64,000 nucleotides of DNA from Neoluteolibacter marinus (GTDB taxonomy: Bacteria > Verrucomicrobiota > Verrucomicrobiia > Verrucomicrobiales > Akkermansiaceae). Below the pieces are notes generated by a model, which saw nothing but the letters and a program-made list of their open reading frames with translations, did not search any database and was not told the origin of the DNA. Of the stretch, positions 50,217 through 57,483 are shown piece after piece. Both the position numbers and the translations under genes were made by a program. Location of the stretch: positions 1 through 64,000 of the forward strand of contig NZ_JACZFQ010000006.1 in the NCBI RefSeq assembly GCF_014904755.1, given 5' to 3'. The first letter of the stretch is position 1. The number at the start of each line of letters is the position of its first letter.

Positions 50217-52898
50217 ATGCGCTTTGCCCCTCTCCGGTTTGCCAAAGGCGTCGCCGCGTTTTTCCCGATGTTGATGCTGCCCCTGGCGGCGGTTCCCGCA
50301 AATGATGATTTCGCCGACGCCGGGGAGATCGTGGTGGACCAGCCGTTGCCGATCACCGTCTCGGGAAACACGCTGGGAGCCACGGTCGAGGCGGGGGAAA
50401 TCGCGCTGGACCCGACGCTTGCGGCCACCGTCTGGTACCGGGTGACATCCCCGGCCGATGGGGTGGTCCGATTCGACACCGACGGCAGCGACTTCCAGAA
50501 CCGGCTCGCCGTGGCGGTCGGCACTGGCTACGGGGACCTCGTGATCGTCGCTGCCGACGACGATCCCGACGACGGAACGGCGGTGACCTTCGAGGTGGAG
50601 GAGGGTGTCGAGTATCTCATCCTCGTTGCCGGGTGGAACGGGGCGACGGGAAACCTGACGCTCAACCTCCGCGAAACCGAGGGCGCCTCCATTTCAGGTC
50701 ACGTGACCGCCTCGCCGGGTGGCGCTGCCTTGGGACAAGTCTCGGTGCAGGCTTGGGTTTTTCGCGAAGCCTTCGGGCGCTGGCAAGTGGTCGGCCGGAC
50801 CACCACCAATGCCTTCGGTGGCTACACGCTGACCGGCTTGAACCCCGGTGCCAGCTACCGGGTGCGGGCCCTTGATGAAGCCGGCCTCAGGGCGCCGCGG
50901 TTCTTCACGGCGGAGACTTTCGTGGAAGATGCCACGCCGGTTGTGCCCGACCCGGATTTATTCGGGATCGATCTCGCGCTGGTGCCCGCCGGGACCATTT
51001 CCGGTCAGGTGGGGCTCGCCGGTGGTCCAGGTGCGGAAGGGATCACGGTTCAGGCCTATCTTTGGAACAGCACGTCGGGAGCATGGGAGATCGTCGCATC
51101 GACGAGCAGCGGACCGGGCGGCGACTACACGCTTTCCGGCTTGGCCGCCGGGACCTACCGGGTTGGTTTCCTCGACGAGGCGGGTGGCGTCTACCTGCCG
51201 GCATTTGTCAGCGGGGCCGACCTCGAATCGGCAGCCGACATCGCGGTAGGTGTAGGATCACTTGTGGAGGCCGATGCGTCGGTCGTCATGCACGCCGGTT
51301 CGATCCATGGGGTGGTGAGAAGCGCCGCGACCGGCCAACCGGTGGCCGGCGTCCAGGTGCAAGCCATCGCCTACGACTCTACGACCGAGGACTGGGAGGA
51401 AGTGGGCCAACGGGCGCTCAGCGGCGAAGACGGGAGCTACGTGTTGTCGGGGCTTCCTTATGACAGCTATCGCGTCGTCTTCGCCGATTTCAGCGACGGA
51501 CTGCTTCTTCCGAGCCTTTTCGGGGGAACCATCGATCCGCTGGAAGCATCGCCGGTGGTGCTCTCCGCGGGAGCACCCGAAGCCTTGGCGGTGGATCAGG
51601 TGCTATCCACGCTCCAGATCGAGGTCGTCGCCTTTGCAAGCGAGGGAGTGGCCGCGCTCGGCTTCCCGGGCAATCCCTTTGCCCAATTCGTGATCGAGGG
51701 GACGGACGATACGGAGAACTGGTCGACGGAAGGCATGCCCTTTCATCCGGTAATCGGCCCGAATTCGATGGAGGTTCCGGCCGCAGGAGCCCGGAGGTTC
51801 TGGCGGCTGCGGGGACCGGAGAATCTGCAGCTTGCGCCGGATCCAGGCATCCATCTGCGAACATCCTATACCCAGGCGCAGGCGAACTACCGTTGGATCG
51901 ACCGCTACCAGTTCGGTAACGGGTTTTTCGATTTCATCTCGGCCTTCGGCTACGGCGACTTTGATGGCGATGGGAAGGGGGACGTGCTCGTCTTCCCGGG
52001 GGCCGCCTATACCTTCGATCCATTCCCGGCGACCCTGACCCGCGACCTGGACGGGACTCGGTCGGACGGGTCCGTGGTATTTGCCGGTGGCGTTCCGGGA
52101 TGCATCCATGCGCGGAAACTCCTGGTCGGCGACCTCAACGGGGACTCGGTGGACGACGCCGTGCTGATCGACCATGGCTACGACGCGGATCCATTCCCCG
52201 GCGCGCCCCTCAAGGTTCTCCTGTCATCTCCGGGCGGGACGGTCCAGACGGTGAGCTATCCGGAACATACTGGATTTCATCATGCGGGCGCTCTGGGGGA
52301 CTTCGACCACGATGGCGACCTCGACCTGTTCCTTGCGGCTCCGGCGGATCTCGGGGGCGTGAACCTGATACTCGCGAACGATGGTCTCGGTGGCTTCAGT
52401 CCCGTCAACCAGCTGGTCGGGGACGTCTGGGAGGGGAATATCTGGGCGAGTGAGTTCTTCGATCTCGACGGCGACGGCTTCCTCGACCTGGCGATCGGGG
52501 CCGAGGTCGGGACCGATCCGGCGACCGTGTTGTGGGGCTCGAACCGCGGGACCTACGGGGCGGATGCGTTGAAGCTGGAACTCCCCGACGGATGGGACGT
52601 CTACGACTACGATGCCGAGGATCTGGACGGGGACGGCGACCGCGATCTCCTGGTCACGCTGGCTTCGCCCGATTCCGACGCACACCGCTTCGTGCTGCTG
52701 ATCAACCACGGCAGCCGCCACTTCATCGACGAGACCTTCGAGCGATTCGATGACCCGACCTATACGGGAAACTGGATCGACTTCGCTTTCGTGCAGGACG
52801 TCGATGCAGATGGCGATCCCGACATCGTCGCCGACGTGAGGGGGACTCTTGTCGAATGGAAGAACCACGGAAGTGGTGTCTTTGCTGCCCAGCAATAG
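50217..52898 (+). CDS. Exported surface protein: PPC-like domain, three carboxypeptidase-regulatory repeats, FG-GAP
   Basis: The protein has 893 residues with a signal peptide (FPMLMLPLAAVPA). Residues about 25-160 resemble a bacterial pre-peptidase C-terminal type domain (ANDDFADAGEIV, AATVWYRVTSPADGVVRFDT). Three tandem modules of about 100 residues follow (about 160-470), each opening with a G-x-I-x-G-x-V strand (SISGHVT, TISGQVG, SIHGVVR) and containing GGDYTLSGLAAGTYRV-like sequence, as in carboxypeptidase-regulatory/SpaA-like folds. The second half (about 580-885) has FG-GAP/VCBS repeats (GDFDGDGKGDVLVFPG, GDFDHDGDLDLFLAAP, FDLDGDGFLDLAIGA) that probably bind calcium. There is no catalytic motif and no PEP-CTERM tail. 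It is probably an adhesive surface protein. Confidence 0.88.
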   Translation: MRFAPLRFAKGVAAFFPMLMLPLAAVPANDDFADAGEIVVDQPLPITVSGNTLGATVEAGEIALDPTLAATVWYRVTSPADGVVRFDTDGSDFQNRLAVAVGTGYGDLVIVAADDDPDDGTAVTFEVEEGVEYLILVAGWNGATGNLTLNLRETEGASISGHVTASPGGAALGQVSVQAWVFREAFGRWQVVGRTTTNAFGGYTLTGLNPGASYRVRALDEAGLRAPRFFTAETFVEDATPVVPDPDLFGIDLALVPAGTISGQVGLAGGPGAEGITVQAYLWNSTSGAWEIVASTSSGPGGDYTLSGLAAGTYRVGFLDEAGGVYLPAFVSGADLESAADIAVGVGSLVEADASVVMHAGSIHGVVRSAATGQPVAGVQVQAIAYDSTTEDWEEVGQRALSGEDGSYVLSGLPYDSYRVVFADFSDGLLLPSLFGGTIDPLEASPVVLSAGAPEALAVDQVLSTLQIEVVAFASEGVAALGFPGNPFAQFVIEGTDDTENWSTEGMPFHPVIGPNSMEVPAAGARRFWRLRGPENLQLAPDPGIHLRTSYTQAQANYRWIDRYQFGNGFFDFISAFGYGDFDGDGKGDVLVFPGAAYTFDPFPATLTRDLDGTRSDGSVVFAGGVPGCIHARKLLVGDLNGDSVDDAVLIDHGYDADPFPGAPLKVLLSSPGGTVQTVSYPEHTGFHHAGALGDFDHDGDLDLFLAAPADLGGVNLILANDGLGGFSPVNQLVGDVWEGNIWASEFFDLDGDGFLDLAIGAEVGTDPATVLWGSNRGTYGADALKLELPDGWDVYDYDAEDLDGDGDRDLLVTLASPDSDAHRFVLLINHGSRHFIDETFERFDDPTYTGNWIDFAFVQDVDADGDPDIVADVRGTLVEWKNHGSGVFAAQQ

Positions 52899-53037
52899 GC
52901 CGCCGAATTATGTGCCTCTGTTCGACCTCGGCTCTTTTGGCCGTCGAGAAGTGGTCCAAGTTCCCGACACGGGTAATTCAAAGGTATGGAGGCAGTTCGG
53001 ATCCCCGAGCGTCCTCCGCCAATTCTCGCGAGGACTC

Positions 53038-53541
53038 TTATGCTGATGGTGGTGTCGAACGGGGTGCGTTTGCCCGGCACGGGTCGAACCGGAACGGCAC
53101 CGAATGATAGAACAACGCCGACCGAGAGGATTCGATCTCCGAGAAGCGGGGGGCACCTGGCGCGAGAGAACCCGCTGGCCTGAGCGCCAGCAGCCGGCAG
53201 GAAATCTCGACATGAGCCTGCCCGGAGTTCGCGGCCCGCAACTGGTCGAGACGATCCGCGAGCTGGTGCCTCGAAGCTTCTTCCAGAGACCGCTTGAGAT
53301 CACCGAGGGTTTTCCCGGTGGCGAGCGGCAGCGGTATTTCTTCGGCGAGCCTGTGTTCAACCAAAGCCGTTGAATTTGTCCGGAAGCGGCAGGTGATCAT
53401 TCTTCGCAGCTCAGCCCATGCTGCCACGAGCGGCTTGATCCACTCCGCCAGCAGTCCACCGGGACCTGAGGAGGCCGATTGCCCCCGCTGATCGGGTTGC
53501 TTCCCGTCCATCCCGGGGTGTTCTGATTGACCTGTCGACAT
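53038..53541 (-). CDS. Uncharacterised 167-residue protein, last gene of the five-gene cluster
   Basis: The ATG at 53541 lies 9 bp after the stop codon of the 483-residue gene, consistent with the tight spacing of the cluster. The N-terminal 30 residues are polar. A helical part follows (LLAEWIKPLVAAWAELRRMI), with a later helix DLKRSLEEASRHQLADRLDQ and a strand AHVEISCRLLALRPAG. The C-terminus is Arg/Pro-rich and less convincing. Alternating hydrophobic and polar residues and a reasonable codon third-position GC suggest a real gene, but I recall no homologue. It could extend a set of related cytosolic proteins encoded upstream. Confidence 0.5.
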   Translation of the reverse strand: MSTGQSEHPGMDGKQPDQRGQSASSGPGGLLAEWIKPLVAAWAELRRMITCRFRTNSTALVEHRLAEEIPLPLATGKTLGDLKRSLEEASRHQLADRLDQLRAANSGQAHVEISCRLLALRPAGSLAPGAPRFSEIESSRSALFYHSVPFRFDPCRANAPRSTPPSA

Positions 53542-53550
53542 GTCTTGGAT

Positions 53551-55002
53551 CTAGCCGAGTGCTTCGTCCCAGAAGTGCATCGCCCTGAGTAGCCGGGTAA
53601 GGTAGTTCCGGAATTCGCGGGAAAGGCTCTCCCTGCCCGACCTCGGAAAAATCCGGTCGTCGCCATTGAATCCCGCCTCGAGCCGGATGTCGCGGATGGT
53701 CGGATTGAATGCACCAAGATTTCCGGCATCCAGGCTGAAGATGAACCATGCGGCAGCCGGGTGGACGATGGTTCCCCGGATCAGCACCACCAGCCCCTCG
53801 TCGAATGCGGTGGTCCGCTTGGCGCGGATCACCGCGCAGCCTGCCGCAAATTCCCCGGACCGGAAGAAAGTGTCCAGCTCCGGTCGATGCCGGACGTGGA
53901 AGAGCCCGGCCTTTGTCAGGATATCAGCGAAGTCATCATCCCGCAATTCGGCGGAAAGGGTCATGGGGCCGGAGCCGGGTTTGCCAACGCGTCGCCTCGG
54001 CCTGCGCCGGGGGGGGCGGCCATCCGACATTTTGGCGCGGACGCCTCGCATGATTTGATCGAAAAACGGCCCATCGACGTGGAAGTCGGGAGCAAAGGGG
54101 CGCAACCGGAGTTCCGCGTGGCTCGCCCGTCGATGCAGGGAATAATCGTAGGCAAGCTTGAGCGGTTTGCCATCATCCTCGTCCACCGCGATCCTGCCGT
54201 CGGGGGTCACCCACATCGCGATCCTCCCGCGGAACCCGGAAACGTGGAACCACGGTGGAAGCTGCGGATGGATCAGATCAAGGCGACGCCTTCTTTCGGT
54301 AAGGTCGGGAGCACGTTTCTCCCAGCCGCTGCCCATCCCTGCCTCGGACAATCCTGCGAAAGTGTTCGGAACCTGTTGCAGCACAACCGAGGTGTCCACG
54401 GCACCATGAGGTGCCCGGACTTCACCGACAGGAGGCGGAATGACGCGATCTCCTTGGGTCGATCCCACCCAGGATGCCATGGCCGAAAGGAGTCGCTCCA
54501 AAAGCAGTGAAGGGGTGTCGTCGAGGTGGATGAAGTCGTCTGCAGGTGGGGGGACATCGGGTCCGCCGAAGGCCACCACCGCTTCATCCCCGGAGCCGGG
54601 GAAATGGGCCCAGAGGTAGATGTCGCCGGGCAGACGCAGGGTTACCATGGCGACGTTGGGGACTGCCGGTTGGTGAAGGGGAGCCGGAGGAACCACCGAG
54701 AGACGCAGGTCCTGTCGATCGCTCTTATCGAGGGTCGGCTCCAGCTCGACTTCCGCCGCGAACTGGAGAGCCGCCCATCTCTGCCTTTTGAAGACAAAGA
54801 ACAGGAAGCCGCTCTCCTTGTCCACGTTCAGCGAGAGGTCCAGCTTTCCCCGCATCCGGCGCGGAACGAGCAGTCCCGGACGGATGCCCGGGCCGGCTGA
54901 CTGGATCGCCCCGAGCTCGCGCAGGGTGAGATCGCCCCGGATCATCTGGATCGCCAGGTCACAGATCATTTCGCGGATCCCCTCGGCGCCCAACTCTTTC
55001 AT
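53551..55002 (-). CDS. Uncharacterised 483-residue protein of the five-gene cluster
   Basis: No family is recognised and no signal peptide or membrane helix is seen, so it is probably cytosolic. A short helical start (EGIREMICDLAIQMIRGDLT) leads into beta-rich sequence with the cluster's recurring pattern of Pro, then a strand with alternating charges: LVPRRMRGKLDLSLNVDKES. A first beta region (about 45-150) includes FLFFVFKRQRWAALQFAAEV. A second (about 240-340) includes GFRGRIAMWVTPDGRIAVDE and a very basic linker RPPRRRPRRRVGKPG at about 333-347. The last part (about 350-483) has SFTLDAGN-like strands and closes with helices (FRNYLTRLLRAMHFWDEALG). It lies 12 bp after the 268-residue gene. 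Confidence 0.8.
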   Translation of the reverse strand: MKELGAEGIREMICDLAIQMIRGDLTLRELGAIQSAGPGIRPGLLVPRRMRGKLDLSLNVDKESGFLFFVFKRQRWAALQFAAEVELEPTLDKSDRQDLRLSVVPPAPLHQPAVPNVAMVTLRLPGDIYLWAHFPGSGDEAVVAFGGPDVPPPADDFIHLDDTPSLLLERLLSAMASWVGSTQGDRVIPPPVGEVRAPHGAVDTSVVLQQVPNTFAGLSEAGMGSGWEKRAPDLTERRRRLDLIHPQLPPWFHVSGFRGRIAMWVTPDGRIAVDEDDGKPLKLAYDYSLHRRASHAELRLRPFAPDFHVDGPFFDQIMRGVRAKMSDGRPPRRRPRRRVGKPGSGPMTLSAELRDDDFADILTKAGLFHVRHRPELDTFFRSGEFAAGCAVIRAKRTTAFDEGLVVLIRGTIVHPAAAWFIFSLDAGNLGAFNPTIRDIRLEAGFNGDDRIFPRSGRESLSREFRNYLTRLLRAMHFWDEALG

Positions 55003-55014
55003 CTCGGGAGGAAT

Positions 55015-55821
55015 TCAAGACGCCCTTGGATCGAGAAGATCGAGCCGGCTCTGCTGCACGGTGAGAAACGGAGCAAGATGCTTCGCCATGCCACCTGCGA
55101 CCGCGACCAGGGGCTGGGCCAACCAGAAAGTCGCGTCCGCCGGCGCAGTCGGATCGATGCTGAGCCCGTCGATCTTCCACTTCTCATCGTTGCCGTCTTC
55201 GAAAAGGAGCAACAGGCCGAAACTGCCACCCCCTTGCAAGACGATGGTCCGGTTGAACAATGTCACCAGTCGATCGGCCCGTTCCTTCTTGGAGTCGGGT
55301 GTCGCATCGCTGGCGAAGCGCACCAAGCCGTCACGAACCAAGCGGCGGATGGCGAGGTTCGTGACCACGAATCCCGCGAGCCAGGTGTTGAGTTCCTGCA
55401 GGAGCTCCGGGGGGGGCGGCACCGCGACCACCTCGAACTGGACGCTGTGACGCGTCATCTGTTCCTGCTCCTCGGTTCGGGAGAACACTCGGGCCAGCAA
55501 GCTTCCGGATGTCCGCTGCTTCGCCGAGAAATGAATCTCCGCCGTGGTTTTCGGGATGCGGAAGGTGGTGGGAACCACCGGATTGTCGGCCAGGTAGTCG
55601 AGGGTCTGCTCGTCAAGTCCACGCTGGGCATCGACCACACCCTGGCCCACCGCCTGGAAAAAGCTGTCGATCCCCGAACCGTTCTCGTAGAGCGCCTCGA
55701 TCATCTCGTCGACGAGCAACCGGAGCTTCTCGAACTTTTCCAGGCCCTTGTTTTCCCATTCCCCGCCGCTCACTTCCTGCCGGCGAAGATCGTTCCAGAT
55801 TTGCTTGGGTGTCCTTTCCAT
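55015..55821 (-). CDS. Uncharacterised 268-residue protein of the five-gene cluster
   Basis: A predicted cytosolic protein without a recognised family. Residues 1-75 are helical (PKQIWNDLRRQEVSGGEWEN, FEKLRLLVDEMIEALYENG). At about 80-105 comes the cluster's recurring element VVPTTFRIPKTTAEIHFSAK, a Pro-led pair of strands with polar alternation. A further strand SVQFEVVAVPPPPELLQELN leads to helices (WLAGFVVTNLAIRRLVRDGL) and a beta-rich end (IVLQGGGSFGLLLLFEDG, KWKIDGLSIDP). The last helix region ends in a Leu/Asp-rich tail. It sits 47 bp after the 304-residue gene and 12 bp before the 483-residue gene, so all are co-transcribed. Confidence 0.78.
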   Translation of the reverse strand: MERTPKQIWNDLRRQEVSGGEWENKGLEKFEKLRLLVDEMIEALYENGSGIDSFFQAVGQGVVDAQRGLDEQTLDYLADNPVVPTTFRIPKTTAEIHFSAKQRTSGSLLARVFSRTEEQEQMTRHSVQFEVVAVPPPPELLQELNTWLAGFVVTNLAIRRLVRDGLVRFASDATPDSKKERADRLVTLFNRTIVLQGGGSFGLLLLFEDGNDEKWKIDGLSIDPTAPADATFWLAQPLVAVAGGMAKHLAPFLTVQQSRLDLLDPRAS

Positions 55822-55868
55822 GTCACGGGGAGTCGCTGCTCGGGATGGTTCGTGGCGGAGAGGTGAAA

Positions 55869-56783
55869 CTAGTTGCCGCTGCCAGCAGCTTTCTCGGCGG
55901 CGGTGGCGGCTTCATCCGCTGCCTTGGCATCCGCGTCGGCCGCCTCGACGAGGGCCTTGGCCGCTTCGGACTGCGAGTCCTCGACCTCATCCAGGTCGGC
56001 CTTGGCGGAGTCCGCGGCCGCCCGTGCGGCGCGAGCCGCGTTGCGAGCTTCGGTGGCAGCGGCCGTCTTGCCTTCGGCGGAGGTCGCCTCATCTTCCGCA
56101 ACATCCTTGAACTTCCCTGCGGAGACCCTGAAGTCCTTGGCATCCTTGGCCGCTCGCTGGATCCGAGCCAAGGGAGAGAGAGGCGTTTCAGGCGCCAATT
56201 TCGGTAGATCGGCACCGCCGGTCATTCTCACGATGTCGCGCAGATTGTTGTTCACCGCGGTTGATGCCTCGGTTCGGGGCGGCAGGGTGACTCCGTCGCT
56301 CGTGAGTTTGTCGGCTTGCGACAACAACATGGCGGTCGACTGTTCGTCGGCGGGAATGGCGTGGAGGATCGTCTTGATGCGCGCCGCGGCACGGTAATCG
56401 CGGCCGAATCCGACCGAGAGTCCGGCGTTGACCACGACCGCCCCGAAGCCGGCCCCGAGCCCGATCGAGCCCGCCACGTCGAGCGACTCCGAGAGGTCCG
56501 CGCTGAAATCGAGGGTGGTCTCGGTGAACTGGTAGCGGCTCGGCGCGAGCTGCCTGATGAAGGACTCGACGGTTGCCCTCGTGTCGGGGTCGCTTGCCGG
56601 GATCAGGTCCTTGATGACCGCGATCAGTTCCTTGATGTTTTGCGTGTAGTCAGCGTTCAACGCCTTCTGGGCATTGGCGACACTCAAGCCGAGCCGGCCG
56701 ATGATCGCCGGCAGGTGGTAGAGCTGGCTCGTCAGCCGGTCCGCGGACATGGGGGGGATGGCGGGGAGGTTGTTGGTTGGCAT
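55869..56783 (-). CDS. Uncharacterised 304-residue protein with Ala-rich coiled-coil tail
   Basis: Three parts are visible. Residues about 12-85 are helical (LTSQLYHLPAIIGRLGLSVA, AQKALNADYTQNIKELIAVI). Residues about 86-150 hold the recurring element LAPSRYQFTETTLDFSADLS, followed by a Gly-rich strand region (IGLGAGFGAVVVNAGLSVGF, then RDYRAAARIKTILHAIPADE). Residues about 215-304 form a long Ala/Glu/Lys/Asp-rich helix (EARNAARAARAAADSAKADL), probably a coiled coil. No signal peptide is present. The middle part is reminiscent of DUF2589-type proteins, which have a similar Pro-led strand pair, but I cannot verify this. It starts 8 bp after the 123-residue gene. Confidence 0.8.
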   Translation of the reverse strand: MPTNNLPAIPPMSADRLTSQLYHLPAIIGRLGLSVANAQKALNADYTQNIKELIAVIKDLIPASDPDTRATVESFIRQLAPSRYQFTETTLDFSADLSESLDVAGSIGLGAGFGAVVVNAGLSVGFGRDYRAAARIKTILHAIPADEQSTAMLLSQADKLTSDGVTLPPRTEASTAVNNNLRDIVRMTGGADLPKLAPETPLSPLARIQRAAKDAKDFRVSAGKFKDVAEDEATSAEGKTAAATEARNAARAARAAADSAKADLDEVEDSQSEAAKALVEAADADAKAADEAATAAEKAAGSGN

Positions 56784-56791
56784 CGATCAGG

Positions 56792-57163
56792 TCAGTTTGG
56801 TTCTCGGGAGGGAAGAGGTTGGGAAACAACGGAGACAACGAGACGATTTCCGGTGGAGGTGCCTGAGGCAAATGAGGCTTCGATGAACGAGGTCGAGACC
56901 CTGCCCAGGAAGTGCAGGTCAAGCCCCGTCCGCGAATACTGCTTCGTGGCTACCGACGTCCTGAGGTCGATCTCCTGGCCCGCGAGTTGGAGCGGGCTCG
57001 GCCGAATTGTGCCGATAAATCCGGAAGCCGCGGGTATCCCGGCAATCGATCGATCCCGCTCGGCGCGTGCAAGATCCCCGAGATAAGCGCGATCTAACAA
57101 TCGCTGGGTGGGGATGATGTGAGAGACAAGCCTTCTCAGGAGGGGTATGGTTGACGAATCCAT
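56792..57163 (-). CDS. Uncharacterised 123-residue protein, first gene of the five-gene cluster
   Basis: The ATG at 57163 gives a small cytosolic protein. A helical start (RLVSHIIPTQRLLDRAYLGD) is followed by IRPSPLQLAGQEIDLRTSVA, which parallels the Pro-led strand element of the 304- and 268-residue proteins. The rest alternates hydrophobic and polar residues (TGLDLHFLGRVSTSFIEASF, NRLVVSVVSQPLPS) as in a small beta-sheet. It looks like a minimal version of the 304-residue protein without the coiled-coil tail. It is followed after 8 bp by that gene. Two overlapping inverted repeats lie directly upstream. The family is unknown. Confidence 0.6.
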   Translation of the reverse strand: MDSSTIPLLRRLVSHIIPTQRLLDRAYLGDLARAERDRSIAGIPAASGFIGTIRPSPLQLAGQEIDLRTSVATKQYSRTGLDLHFLGRVSTSFIEASFASGTSTGNRLVVSVVSQPLPSREPN

Positions 57164-57483
57164 CGGGGGTATCGGGGGCTATACCATGGATGGTGGATAC
57201 CCGATTGGATTCGGTCTCGTCAAGATTGCTCGGGTGATAATTTGGCCGGAGCGTGGTTTGTCCTGTAATGGAGTGGTAAGATAGTAAGGAAATATATGGA
57301 AAATATCCATTGTCAGCCGGATGCCGTATTGGATGAATGGTCCGGCGGGATCAATTTCAAGCGCCTTGCGGGCCTTTCGTGGCAGCCGCGGTCGAACCTG
57401 ACAAAATCCGGAAACTCATTCCCCGGCAGCATCGCCAGGCAGGAAATGAGCGGCTCTCCCGATTATCGAGGCCGGAACTTCGT
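57164..57483. promoter_or_regulatory. Upstream region of the five-gene cluster with inverted repeats
   Basis: This 320-bp stretch has no convincing gene. GGGTATC (57167-57173) can pair with GATACCC (57196-57202), or its inner part GGTAT (57168-57172) with ATACC (57181-57185), so two mutually exclusive hairpins are possible in the leader. Further out, ATGGA-aaata-TCCAT (57296-57310) is a small palindrome in an unusually AT-rich segment (about 57,270-57,312), the likeliest promoter position. The left half (57,164-57,310) therefore looks regulatory. The right half also contains the 3' flank of the next minus-strand gene. Confidence 0.45.

Noticed and set aside
52908-53360. 150-codon minus-strand frame overlapping the last gene of the five-gene cluster
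   Set aside because: The product is Arg/Ser/Pro-rich and the competing frame (53038-53541) fits the operon spacing better.
53038-57163. Five-gene cluster as a contractile tail, gas vesicle or secretion system
   Set aside because: No sheath, tube, baseplate, AAA+ ATPase or gas-vesicle motif is present. Only a shared short strand element is visible, so no such claim is made.
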